DNA of 18,966 nucleotides from DATFLK01 sp035267815 (GTDB lineage Bacteria; Pseudomonadota; Zetaproteobacteria; Mariprofundales; Mariprofundaceae): the NCBI GenBank assembly GCA_035267815.1, contig DATFLK010000094.1, forward strand, positions 1 to 18,966, read 5' to 3'. The position numbers and the translations under genes are program-made. Positions 1-6,628 of this stretch are shown one piece after another. Positions within the stretch are counted from its first letter, which is position 1; every line of letters begins with the position of its first letter. The notes under the pieces are model-generated. The model made no database searches. It saw nothing but the letters and a program-made list of their open reading frames with translations, and had not been told where the DNA came from.

Positions 1-1
1 A

Positions 2-328
2 CTGGGCATCACGACCGGCGTGCTCGGCGTCGGCGGCGGTTTCCTGATGGTGCCGGCGCTGATATGGCTCGGCATCTCGAACTACAAAACGGCCGTGGCA
101 CACTCCCTGGTACTGATCATCATCAACGCGGTCACGGCCGGCCTGAGCTATGCATCCGGCATGCACCTGTCGCTGATGCCCGTCATACTTATCGCCGGAT
201 TCGCCTCATTGGGCAGCCTGGCAGGCGGCACCCTGCTTGCCCGTTACTCTCCCGAACATCTGCAGTCCGCTTTCAGCATGATCCTGCTGGTGATCGGGGT
301 ATTCATGCTGAGCAAGGCAATCATTTAA
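2..328 (+). CDS. TauE/SafE family sulfite/anion exporter, C-terminal part (5' end outside window)
   Basis: The open frame enters from the left edge and gives 108 residues ending at TAA 326-328, so the protein is partial. It begins with a glycine-rich LGVGGGFLMVPAL segment, the hallmark that opens each half of TauE/SafE permeases. Three or four strongly hydrophobic stretches follow, so this is most likely the second half of the usual roughly 250-residue membrane protein. The family moves sulfite, sulfonates or related anions across the inner membrane. The substrate here is inferred from the family and from the rhodanese gene 22 bases downstream, not from any residue. No terminator separates it from the next gene, so they are probably co-transcribed. 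Confidence 0.85.
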   Translation: MGITTGVLGVGGGFLMVPALIWLGISNYKTAVAHSLVLIIINAVTAGLSYASGMHLSLMPVILIAGFASLGSLAGGTLLARYSPEHLQSAFSMILLVIGVFMLSKAII

Positions 329-350
329 TTTCGACGAAGGAGAATGAATC

Positions 351-677
351 ATGATGAAACGCATGCATATCAACGAATTCCACCCCGTATGGGACGAACA
401 CGAACAGGGGGAGGCATGCTGCATCATCGATGTGCGCACCCCCGAAGAGTATGCCGGCGGGCATGTACCGGGCGCCGAACTGATGCCCCTGCATGCCATC
501 CCAACCAAAGCCCACGAGATCCCCAAGGATCGTGATGTCTACCTGATCTGCCGGTCGGGCGCCCGCTCGGCCCAGGCGGCGCAATATCTCGCGCAGGAGC
601 ATGACCACACCCGTCTGGTCAACGTCGAGGGCGGCACCATGGCCTGGATCGAGGCCGGCCACCCTGTCGAGCATTGA
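351..677 (+). CDS. Single-domain rhodanese (thiosulfate/persulfide sulfurtransferase)
   Basis: This 108-residue protein is one complete rhodanese domain. IDVRTPEEYAGGHVPGA (residues 26-42) is the substrate-side motif. The active-site loop CRSGARS has its catalytic cysteine at residue 67, where the persulfide forms. There is no signal peptide or membrane helix, so it should act in the cytoplasm. The ATG at 351 has an AAGGAGA site 7 bases upstream (337-343), and a nearby in-frame ATG at 354 is the less likely start. It lies between a TauE/SafE exporter and a DUF302 gene, each gap being about 22-24 bases, which suggests an operon handling reduced sulfur. The fold is certain, while the physiological sulfur donor and acceptor cannot be read from sequence. 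Confidence 0.93.
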   Translation: MMKRMHINEFHPVWDEHEQGEACCIIDVRTPEEYAGGHVPGAELMPLHAIPTKAHEIPKDRDVYLICRSGARSAQAAQYLAQEHDHTRLVNVEGGTMAWIEAGHPVEH

Positions 678-701
678 GAAACCACGGAAAAGGAGGAGAA
701 C

Positions 702-1100
702 ATGGAACAGACCCAATACGGCATGAGAATCACCTTCAGCGGCTCGCCCGAGGAGGCCGAGTCGGCTGTCACGGAGGCACTCAAGAAGGTCGGCTTCGGT
801 GTCCTGACGCGCATCGACGTGGCCGCCACACTGAAAGCCAAACTGGACATCGATAAAGCGCCCTATGTCATCCTCGGCGCCTGCAATCCCAAGATCGCCC
901 ATCAGGCACTGGAGATGGAACCGGAACTGGGACTGCTGCTCCCCTGCAACGTTATCGTCTATCATGACAAGGCGGATCGTACCGTGATTTCGGCGATCGA
1001 CCCCGGAGAGATGCTCTCCGTCGTCGGGCGCGATGACATGGAGACGATTGCCGCAGAAGTCAAGGCATTGCTGAACGAAGCGCTGGCATCACTGCAGTAG
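702..1100 (+). CDS. DUF302 domain protein
   Basis: This 132-residue soluble protein matches the DUF302 pattern. It opens with a YGMRITFSGSPEEAE strand-helix start, followed by a helix ending in KKVGFGVLTRIDVAATLK. The middle part, YVILGACNPKIAHQALE, is typical, and the LGLLLPCNVIVYH core carries the conserved LPCN/V signature. The biochemical role of the family is not established. Its members often sit beside rhodanese, thioredoxin-like or anion transport genes, as here. Two cysteines (in GACNP and LPCNV) could be redox-active or bind a metal, but that is inference. The start is well supported by AAGGAGG at 689-695, 6 bases before the ATG. It is probably the last gene of the exporter-rhodanese group. 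Confidence 0.9.
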   Translation: MEQTQYGMRITFSGSPEEAESAVTEALKKVGFGVLTRIDVAATLKAKLDIDKAPYVILGACNPKIAHQALEMEPELGLLLPCNVIVYHDKADRTVISAIDPGEMLSVVGRDDMETIAAEVKALLNEALASLQ

Positions 1101-1222
1101 AACAGGCTTCCAGCCCACCCGCTCCGCCGCACAAGGTGTTGCGGAAACGATCGCTTCATGCACCATTAGGCGCAACTATTTTATTGATATAAAAGCAGAA
1201 ATTGAAGGGGAGGGAGAGTTGA
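1101..1222 (+). promoter_or_regulatory. Intergenic leader of the chemoreceptor gene; possible -10 box
   Basis: This 122-base gap separates the DUF302 gene from the chemoreceptor. It holds an AT-rich stretch around 1175-1193 with TATAAA at 1188-1193, which could be a -10 element. No convincing -35 hexamer lies 16-18 bases upstream, so a weak or activator-dependent promoter is all that can be proposed. A purine-rich Shine-Dalgarno run (GGGGAGGGAG, 1207-1216) precedes the ATG at 1223. A GC-rich imperfect hairpin near 1124-1146 has mismatches and no T-tract, so I do not call a terminator. Confidence 0.3.
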
Positions 1223-2536
1223 ATGCCCGATAACAACGAAACCGCTGAAATGATGGCGCTGTTCGATGCGCTTCTGGCCGGGGACTACACCCGGCGCGCC
1301 AGAGGCAACAGTCCGGAGATCAAGAAGGCCAATGAACTGGCGGCCAGACTTGACGCCATCATGCTCGGCGACGTCAGCCAGAAGGTACAACTGACGATCG
1401 ACAGCTTCGAGGACACCATCTCCATGGGCAAACTGGATCAGTTGGCGAACAACCTGAGCGAACGCACCCTGACCATGGCAGCAGCCGCTGAGGAGATGGA
1501 CGCGACGGTCAAAACAATGGCCGAGAACTCCGCCCAGGTGAATCGCGACGTCTCCGAGGCGAGAGACAGCACCAATGACGGCCGCCGCGCCGTTTCCGAA
1601 GCGGATGAGCGCATGCAGGAGATCACCACCCAGACCAACGCTGCGGTTGGCGAGGTCGGGCGCCTGGCCCAGGTCTCTTCCGACATCGACCAGCTGATTA
1701 GCAATATCCAGAAGATCTCGGACCAGACCAATCTGCTGGCGCTCAACGCCACCATCGAGGCAGCCAGAGCAGGCGATGCGGGGCGCGGTTTCACCGTGGT
1801 CGCCGAAGAGGTCAAACAACTCTCCCAGCAAACCAAGAATACCGCCGAAGAGATCATCCAGAAAACCTCCTCCATTCAGGCAGCAATCGGATCGACCACG
1901 CAGGCCATGGAGAATATCGTCAAGTATGTCGAACAGGGTAACGAGTCGATCCGCGGCGCGGACGAACGCATGCAGACGGTGGGCGCACGCATGGAAAGCA
2001 TCAGTAACGAGATCGCCCAGGTGGCCCAGGCGACATCGGACCAGACAGAGGCCTCCAACGAAATCGCCGAAAATGTGTCGGCCGCCTCCGACATGGCCCG
2101 CACCATGCACGAACGCTCCAGCGACAGCCTGGCCCGTATCGATCAGTTGGTCGGCAGCCTCTGGAACAGCCTGACCGAGTACAACCAGAAAAAGGTCAGC
2201 AACATGGTGATCCATCTGGCCAAGTCCGATCACATGCTCTGGAAGAAGCGTCTGGTCGACATGATCCTCGGCCGCGGCACCATCGAACTCTCCGAGGTGA
2301 CCGACCATCACAACTGCCGTCTGGGCAAATGGTACGACAGCGAAGGTCAGAAGGAATTCGGCAACAACCCGGTCTTTGACGAGATTGCGGCACCGCACGC
2401 CGAGGTTCACGCGCTGGCCCGTTCGGCGGTCGAGAAGTTCAACTGTGGCGACAGGGACGCCGCCATCGCCGATGTGGAGGCCATCGGACCGATCTCGGAC
2501 CGAATCATCGAACTGCTGGACCGGCTGGTACGATAA
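1223..2536 (+). CDS. Soluble methyl-accepting chemotaxis protein with C-terminal CZB zinc-binding domain
   Basis: This 437-residue chemoreceptor has no membrane helix or signal peptide and should be cytoplasmic. Residues 1-50 form a short helical region, perhaps HAMP-like. A long coiled coil follows, with the highly conserved MCP hairpin tip at about 165-200 (DQTNLLALNATIEAARAG), which contacts CheA and CheW. Residues about 325-400 form a CZB domain whose likely zinc ligands are His337 (HMLW), Cys365 (HNCRLGKWY), His392 and His396 (HAEVH). CZB domains of this type are known to sense zinc or oxidants such as hypochlorous acid through the Cys-Zn centre. With no other ligand domain, CZB is probably the only sensor. 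The TPMT-like gene starts 2 bases after its stop. Confidence 0.93.
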   Translation: MPDNNETAEMMALFDALLAGDYTRRARGNSPEIKKANELAARLDAIMLGDVSQKVQLTIDSFEDTISMGKLDQLANNLSERTLTMAAAAEEMDATVKTMAENSAQVNRDVSEARDSTNDGRRAVSEADERMQEITTQTNAAVGEVGRLAQVSSDIDQLISNIQKISDQTNLLALNATIEAARAGDAGRGFTVVAEEVKQLSQQTKNTAEEIIQKTSSIQAAIGSTTQAMENIVKYVEQGNESIRGADERMQTVGARMESISNEIAQVAQATSDQTEASNEIAENVSAASDMARTMHERSSDSLARIDQLVGSLWNSLTEYNQKKVSNMVIHLAKSDHMLWKKRLVDMILGRGTIELSEVTDHHNCRLGKWYDSEGQKEFGNNPVFDEIAAPHAEVHALARSAVEKFNCGDRDAAIADVEAIGPISDRIIELLDRLVR

Positions 2537-2538
2537 CG

Positions 2539-3132
2539 GTGACATCCGGGCCACAGACGTCCAAGGCATGGGAGACGCGCTACCGCAACGGGCAAACCGG
2601 CTGGGACAGAGGCGGCACATCCGCCTCACTCGGATACTGGCTTCAGGACGATGAGCTCTCGCCCTGCCGCGTACTGATACCGGGCTGTGGCCGCGGGCAC
2701 GAGGTCATCGAACTGGCCCAGCACGGCTTTGATACGACCGCGCTCGATGTCGCCCCCTCGGCGGTCGATCACGTGCGCACATCACTTGCCGAGAAACAGC
2801 TCGACGGATGTGTAGAACAGGCGGATGTACTGCATTGGCAACCATCAGCGCCTTTCGAGGCCATCTACGAACAGACCTGCCTCTGTGCCCTTCCCCCTTC
2901 AAAGTGGGAGGCCTACGAGCGGCAATTGCACCGCTGGCTCAAGAGCGGCGGCAGGCTGTTCGCCCTGTTCATGCAGACCGGCATGGAGGACGGACCGCCG
3001 TTCCACTGCGATCTGCTGCGCATGCGCCAGCTTTTCGATTCGTCGCGCTGGCAGTGGCCCGAGGAGACTCCGATCCTCACACCCCATCGCGATCACCTAT
3101 TCGAACTGGGTTACATCCTCACCCGCCGATAA
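2539..3132 (+). CDS. TPMT-like class I SAM-dependent methyltransferase
   Basis: This 197-residue protein opens with WETRYRNGQTGWDRG, the N-terminal signature of the thiopurine methyltransferase superfamily. The SAM-binding motif I is VLIPGCGRGHEV (residues about 45-56), followed by the acidic end of strand 2 in TTALDVAPSAV. A GRLFALF strand lies in the C-terminal half. Bacterial members methylate sulfur, selenium, tellurium or halide acceptors, and the true substrate cannot be told here. The start is GTG at 2539, only 2 bases after the chemoreceptor TAA. No good Shine-Dalgarno is visible and there is no better in-frame ATG nearby, so translation is probably coupled to the upstream gene. It may be linked to the sulfur genes upstream, but that is inference. 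Confidence 0.85.
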   Translation: MTSGPQTSKAWETRYRNGQTGWDRGGTSASLGYWLQDDELSPCRVLIPGCGRGHEVIELAQHGFDTTALDVAPSAVDHVRTSLAEKQLDGCVEQADVLHWQPSAPFEAIYEQTCLCALPPSKWEAYERQLHRWLKSGGRLFALFMQTGMEDGPPFHCDLLRMRQLFDSSRWQWPEETPILTPHRDHLFELGYILTRR

Positions 3133-3217
3133 ACCGGAGCAATCCGCCCCCCCCACGCCAAAAACGCGCGATCCCTCCACAGTGTGTCAATAATGCCCAT
3201 CCCGCACTGCATCCGTC

Positions 3218-3247
3218 TTCACACCTCTGCCGCTGTGCTACTATCAT
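3218..3247 (+). promoter_or_regulatory. Distal candidate sigma70 promoter of the cyd operon (P1)
   Basis: TTCACA (3218-3223) and TATCAT (3242-3247) each match five of six consensus bases and are separated by 18 bases. Transcription would start near 3254 and produce a leader of about 85 bases ahead of cydP. This is a consensus-match prediction only. Confidence 0.5.
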
Positions 3248-3304
3248 AAGGAGAGACAGTGAGGTGGCGGGAATGCAATCTGCAATCACATTAAAAATTA
3301 ATTA

Positions 3305-3333
3305 TTGACAATATTATGAAATAATAATATTAA
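3305..3333 (+). promoter_or_regulatory. Proximal candidate sigma70 promoter of the cyd operon (P2)
   Basis: A perfect -35 TTGACA (3305-3310) is followed after 17 bases by TATTAA (3328-3333), which matches four of six -10 bases. The surrounding DNA is very AT-rich, which favours melting. The predicted start lies at about 3340, on or next to the cydP ATG. The spacer carries an inverted repeat described separately. Confidence 0.55.
3310..3331. promoter_or_regulatory. Perfect 8-bp inverted repeat inside promoter P2, candidate operator
   Basis: AATATTAT (3310-3317) and ATAATATT (3324-3331) are exact reverse complements separated by 6 bases. The 22-bp dyad covers the space between the -35 and -10 boxes, the usual place for a repressor site. 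It does not match the FNR, ArcA or Fur consensus that I know. AT-rich DNA forms such dyads by chance more often than other DNA, which lowers confidence. Confidence 0.35.
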
Positions 3334-3339
3334 TCCGAT

Positions 3340-3501
3340 ATGCGAATCCACTCCCCCGATATGCGAGAAATCGTCTGGATACTGACAGTGAAGTTGCTGG
3401 CCCTGGGCCTTATATGGCTGCTCTGGTTCTCCTCCCCTCCCAACCTCCAGCCATGGCCCGGGGCCCGCTTTCTGGGTTCGGCCCATGAAACCACACAATA
3501 G
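3340..3501 (+). CDS. cydP: CydP, putative small subunit of cytochrome bd oxidase
   Basis: This 53-residue protein has a short polar N-terminus, then MREIVWILTVKLLALGLIW and a run into LLWFSSPP, giving one membrane helix at about residues 12-31. The REI...L..KL.AL..IW...FS-P pattern and the position directly before cydA match the CydP family of small putative oxidase subunits found upstream of cydAB in several proteobacteria. I chose ATG 3340 because I recall family members having several residues before REI. ATG 3361 would give 46 residues. Neither start has a Shine-Dalgarno site, and P2 would start transcription at about 3340, so the message may be leaderless. The stop is 15 bases before cydA. 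CydP's exact role in the complex is not settled. Confidence 0.8.
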   Translation: MRIHSPDMREIVWILTVKLLALGLIWLLWFSSPPNLQPWPGARFLGSAHETTQ

Positions 3502-3516
3502 TTAGGAGAAGCCCAC

Positions 3517-5037
3517 ATGCATGATATGCTGTTCATCGACCTGTCGCGTCTGCAATTCGCCTTTACCGCCTTCTTCCACTTCATCTTCGTACCGCTCACT
3601 CTCGGTCTGAGCTTCCTGTTGGTGATCATGGAGACCGTCTATGTCATCACCAAGAAGGAGATCTACAAGCAGATGACCCAGTTCTGGGGCAAGCTCTTCG
3701 GCATCAACTTTGCCATGGGGGTCGCGACCGGGCTCACGATGGAGTTCCAGTTCGGCACCAACTGGGCCTACTACTCGCACTATGTCGGTGACATCTTCGG
3801 CGTCCCGCTTGCCATCGAGGGGCTAATGGCCTTCTTCCTCGAATCCACCTTCGTCGGGCTCTTCTTCGTCGGCTGGAAACGGCTGACCAAGTACCAGCAT
3901 CTGCTGGTTACCTTCCTGGTCGCGCTGGGGTCGAACCTCTCCGCCCTGTGGATCTTAATCGCCAATGGCTGGATGCAGCATCCGGTGGGCTCGGCCTTCA
4001 ACCCCGAAACGATGCGCATGGAGCTCACCAGCTTCTCCGCCCTGCTCTTCAATCCGGTCGCCCAGTCGAAGTTCGTGCACACCGTTAGCGCCGGCTATGT
4101 GACCGGCAGCGTCTTCGTCCTGGCCATTAGCGCCTGGTACCTGCTGCGCGACCGGCATGTCGAATTCGCCAAACGCTCCTTCGCCGTGGCCGCCGGTTTC
4201 GGGCTGGCCGCCATCCTTTCCACCATCGTGCTGGGCGACGAATCGGGCTACACGGTCGGCGACGTGCAGAAGGCCAAGCTGGCCGCCATCGAGGCCGAAT
4301 GGGAGACACAGACACCACCGGCCGCATTCACGCTGTTCGGCCTTCCGGACCAGAAGAAGATGGAGACGAAGGCAGAAATCAAGGTTCCCTATGTGCTCGG
4401 CATCATCGCCACGCGCTCGCTGGACGAACCGGTGATCGGCCTCAAGGAGATCATCGCCAAGAATGAACAACGCATCAAAAACGGTATCCCGGCGCTGGAG
4501 GCGTTGCAGAAGATCAAGACGGGCGACAACTCCCCTGCCCTGATGCAGCAGCTCAAAGCGCATGAGAAAGATATGGGGTACGCCATGCTGCTGCTGCGCT
4601 ATACCAAGGATGTCGGCCAGGCGACGCCGGAACAGATCCACAAGGCCGCCCTCGGCTCGGTGCCGGGCGTGGCACCGATGTTCTTCACCTTCCGGCTAAT
4701 GGTGCTCTCCGGTTTCCTGCTTCTGCTACTCTTCGCCGCAGCGGCCTACAACGTATGGCGCGAGCGGATCGGTCAGAATCGCTGGCTGCTCCGTGCCGCA
4801 CTGTTCGCCCTGCCATTGCCGTGGATCGCGGCCGATTTGGGCTGGTTCGTGGCCGAATACGGACGCCAGCCATGGACCATCAGCGGCGTACTGCCGACCT
4901 TCCTCTCCGCCTCGACCCTGAATACCGATTCGGTAGCTGCAAGCCTGACCGGTTTCATCGTCTTCTACGTCGCACTGACGGCAGCGGAGATGTATCTGAT
5001 GGTGCGATTCGCGCGCAAGGGTCCGGACCTCTATTAA
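3517..5037 (+). CDS. cydA: Cytochrome bd quinol oxidase subunit I
   Basis: CydA carries the haems and quinol site of cytochrome bd, which reduces oxygen to water with quinol electrons at high affinity and without pumping protons. The 506-residue protein closely follows the remembered E. coli CydA along its whole length, at an offset of +2. Axial ligands fall at His21 (haem d in current structures), His188 and Met395 (haem b558), with Glu101 and Glu109 of the proton path and the GRQPW motif near the C-terminus. The periplasmic Q-loop (about residues 250-380) is the long form and keeps the GDESGY and EAEWETQ segments. About nine membrane helices are expected. Start ATG 3517 follows TTAGGAGAA at 3502-3510. 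Internal ATG 3526 is less likely. Confidence 0.98.
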   Translation: MHDMLFIDLSRLQFAFTAFFHFIFVPLTLGLSFLLVIMETVYVITKKEIYKQMTQFWGKLFGINFAMGVATGLTMEFQFGTNWAYYSHYVGDIFGVPLAIEGLMAFFLESTFVGLFFVGWKRLTKYQHLLVTFLVALGSNLSALWILIANGWMQHPVGSAFNPETMRMELTSFSALLFNPVAQSKFVHTVSAGYVTGSVFVLAISAWYLLRDRHVEFAKRSFAVAAGFGLAAILSTIVLGDESGYTVGDVQKAKLAAIEAEWETQTPPAAFTLFGLPDQKKMETKAEIKVPYVLGIIATRSLDEPVIGLKEIIAKNEQRIKNGIPALEALQKIKTGDNSPALMQQLKAHEKDMGYAMLLLRYTKDVGQATPEQIHKAALGSVPGVAPMFFTFRLMVLSGFLLLLLFAAAAYNVWRERIGQNRWLLRAALFALPLPWIAADLGWFVAEYGRQPWTISGVLPTFLSASTLNTDSVAASLTGFIVFYVALTAAEMYLMVRFARKGPDLY

Positions 5038-5055
5038 AAGCGAAGGAGAGTGAAC

Positions 5056-6189
5056 ATGTTCGATTATGAAACCCTGAAAGTGATCTGGTGGTTGTTGATT
5101 GGCATTCTTCTGATCGGCTTCGCTCTGACCGGCGGATTCGATCTCGGCGTTGGCACCCTGCTGCGTCTGGTGGCCCGAACGGATGACGAACGACGCGTCG
5201 TCGTCAACAGCGTGGCACCGACATGGGACGGCAATCAGGTATGGCTGATCCTCGGCGCGGGTGCCGTCTTCGCCGCCTTTCCGATGGTATATGCCGGCTC
5301 CTTCTCGGTGCTCTACCCGGCCATGATCGCCGTGCTCTTCTCACTCTTCTTCCGGCCCGTCGGATTCGAGTACCGCAGCAAGATCGGGGATCCGCGCTGG
5401 CGCGGTTTCTGGGACTGGGGCCTGACGGTCGGCGGTGTCCTGCCGGCCGTCGTCTTCGGCGTCGCTTTCGGTCTGATGCTGACCGGCATTCCCTACCACT
5501 TCGATTCGGACCTGCGCATCGTCATGGACGGCAATATCCTCGATACCATCTCCGCCTTCAGCGTGCTGGCCGGACTGGTCTCGCTGGCCATGCTGATGAT
5601 GCACGGTGCAGCCTTCCTGAACTGCAAGATTGACGATCCGATCCTGCGCGAGCGTATTCGCAAGTCACAGCGCCTTGCCGCCCTTGCCACCATCATCCTG
5701 TTCGTCGGTGCGGGTGCCTGGATAGCGCTGGGGGTACAGGGCATGCAGGTAGCCGACATCGGCAACGTCAACGGTGCACTCAATCCGATTCACAAGCACG
5801 TGACAGTCGCCGGTGGTAACTGGCTGCACAACTATCAGACCTATCCGCTAATGTGGATTGCGCCGTTGGTCGGCATTGTCGGTGCAGCCGGCGCCATCAT
5901 GCTCACCGCGATGCCGGTTACCGCACTGATCTCCTCCGGACTGTCGCTGGTCGGCATCATCCTGACCGCCGGCTTCGCCCTCTTTCCCTTTCTGCTTCCA
6001 TCCTCCTCGGTGCCGGCACACAGCCTGACCATCTGGGATGGCAGCTCCAGCGAGCATACGCTCGCCCTGATGCTGGGCGCCGCCGCCATCTTCGTACCGA
6101 TCATTCTGGTCTATACCACCTGGGTCTACCGGGTGCTACGCGGACCGGTTCGGATCGAGGATATCCGCGACGAATACGGCTCGTATTGA
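5056..6189 (+). CDS. cydB: Cytochrome bd quinol oxidase subunit II
   Basis: CydB is the structural partner of CydA in the inner-membrane oxidase. The 377-residue product starts MFDYETLKVIWWLLIG and keeps the GGFDLGVG motif, WDGNQVWLILGAGAVFAAFPMVY, FFRPVGFEYRSK, and the late FPFLLPSSS and LTIWDGSSS segments of the family. Its length is close to the usual 378-380 residues. The frame is open to a GTG at 5050, but ATG 5056 is the better start because AAGGAGAG at 5043-5050 is then correctly spaced. The gene begins 18 bases after the cydA stop and shares its transcript. E. coli has TDGFDMG where this protein has TGGFDLG, so the first acidic residue of that motif is replaced by glycine, a common enough variant that I draw no functional conclusion. 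Confidence 0.97.
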   Translation: MFDYETLKVIWWLLIGILLIGFALTGGFDLGVGTLLRLVARTDDERRVVVNSVAPTWDGNQVWLILGAGAVFAAFPMVYAGSFSVLYPAMIAVLFSLFFRPVGFEYRSKIGDPRWRGFWDWGLTVGGVLPAVVFGVAFGLMLTGIPYHFDSDLRIVMDGNILDTISAFSVLAGLVSLAMLMMHGAAFLNCKIDDPILRERIRKSQRLAALATIILFVGAGAWIALGVQGMQVADIGNVNGALNPIHKHVTVAGGNWLHNYQTYPLMWIAPLVGIVGAAGAIMLTAMPVTALISSGLSLVGIILTAGFALFPFLLPSSSVPAHSLTIWDGSSSEHTLALMLGAAAIFVPIILVYTTWVYRVLRGPVRIEDIRDEYGSY

Positions 6190-6220
6190 ACGACAATTGA
6201 GACGCTAGGGGGTAAAAAAG

Positions 6221-6316
6221 ATGTGGTACTTTGCCTGGATACTCGGTGTGTTGCTGGCCTGCTCCATGGGCGTTCTGGCCGCCATCTGGTACGAACTGCA
6301 TCAGGACCGGGCCTGA
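6221..6316 (+). CDS. cydX: CydX, small subunit of cytochrome bd oxidase
   Basis: This 31-residue protein begins MWYFAWILGVLLACSMGV, nearly identical to the remembered first 18 residues of E. coli CydX. It then diverges into AAIWYEL and a short polar tail. A single membrane helix spans about residues 4-24, and the conserved Glu follows at residue 25. CydX packs against CydA and stabilises the haem-containing complex. It lies 31 bases downstream of cydB, with a purine-rich TAGGGGG site at 6206-6212 before the ATG. It is too short for routine gene finders and may be missed. Confidence 0.95.
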   Translation: MWYFAWILGVLLACSMGVLAAIWYELHQDRA

Positions 6317-6333
6317 TCGCAGACCATGACTGC

Positions 6334-6361
6334 GGCTCATCTGCTTCTGCGCGGATGGGCC
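6334..6361 (+). terminator. Weak stem-loop after cydX, possible terminator
   Basis: GGCTCATC (6334-6341) can pair with GATGGGCC (6354-6361), giving 8 pairs including one G-U, with a 12-base loop. It lies 18 bases after the cydX stop. There is no T-tract, so efficient intrinsic termination is doubtful. Confidence 0.25.
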
Positions 6362-6370
6362 GCTGTTGTC

Positions 6371-6376
6371 TATAAT
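6371..6376 (+). promoter_or_regulatory. Perfect -10 box ahead of the 66-aa ORF and yihY-like gene
   Basis: TATAAT at 6371-6376 is an exact -10 consensus in a GC-rich setting and would start transcription near 6383, leaving a leader of about 26 bases. No good -35 hexamer or correctly placed extended -10 TGN is present, so activity without an activator may be low. Confidence 0.4.
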
Positions 6377-6408
6377 AGGATGCACCTCAAGAAGATACCG
6401 GAGGTCGC

Positions 6409-6609
6409 ATGGGGCCTACCAACACCGTTCCGAAGGATACACTTATCGAGACGCTCAACAGGGACACCCGGGCATTGGCGGTGACCTTGGGTTACCGCGA
6501 TGCGATCATGCAAAACGAAACCGGTGGGAAATTCGACCCACGACTTATGGAGACATTCTCCACTCTAATTGCACAAAGCCCGCTCAGAGGCGGGGCGCCG
6601 CAAGGATGA
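6409..6609 (+). CDS. Small protein of unknown function (66 aa)
   Basis: I do not recognise this 66-residue product. It has no signal peptide or membrane helix and looks mainly helical and soluble. The segment IMQNETGGKFDPRLMETFSTL (residues 33-53) loosely resembles the end of HD-GYP phosphodiesterase domains, where a G..FDP.LV..F pattern is common. None of the HD-GYP catalytic residues is present, so it cannot be an enzyme of that kind. GGAGG at 6400-6404 lies 4 bases before ATG 6409, and a consensus TATAAT lies upstream, which favours a real gene over a chance frame. It ends 19 bases before the YihY-family gene and is probably co-transcribed with it. Confidence 0.6.
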   Translation: MGPTNTVPKDTLIETLNRDTRALAVTLGYRDAIMQNETGGKFDPRLMETFSTLIAQSPLRGGAPQG

Positions 6610-6628
6610 TGCCGGAAAAGAGGACCTA

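Larger units (their letters stand above)
3133..3339. other. Non-coding control region upstream of the cyd operon
   Basis: About 207 bases contain no supportable gene. The first part (3133-3210) is C-rich and featureless, with no hairpin plus T-run to end the methyltransferase transcript. From about 3218 the region holds two sigma70-like promoters, and from 3290 the composition turns sharply AT-rich. Very short reading frames such as GTG 3259 (11 codons) are present, but that one has its Shine-Dalgarno-like AAGGAG on or before the predicted start of transcription, so I do not call it. Confidence 0.6.

Noticed and set aside
1124..1146. GC-rich inverted repeat after the DUF302 gene as a terminator
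   Set aside because: The stem has internal mismatches and no T-tract follows.
1181..2629. 482-codon open frame on the - strand across the chemoreceptor
   Set aside because: It lies entirely opposite a convincing MCP/CZB gene. Its translation has no recognisable domain and is the expected mirror frame of GC-rich codon use.
3133..3180. C-run and repeat-like stretch after the methyltransferase gene
   Set aside because: A simple C-rich composition with no hairpin, direct repeat or coding signal.
3259..3294. 11-codon GTG frame with AAGGAG just upstream, a possible cyd leader peptide
   Set aside because: The predicted P1 transcript would start at or after its ribosome site, so it could not be translated normally from that promoter.
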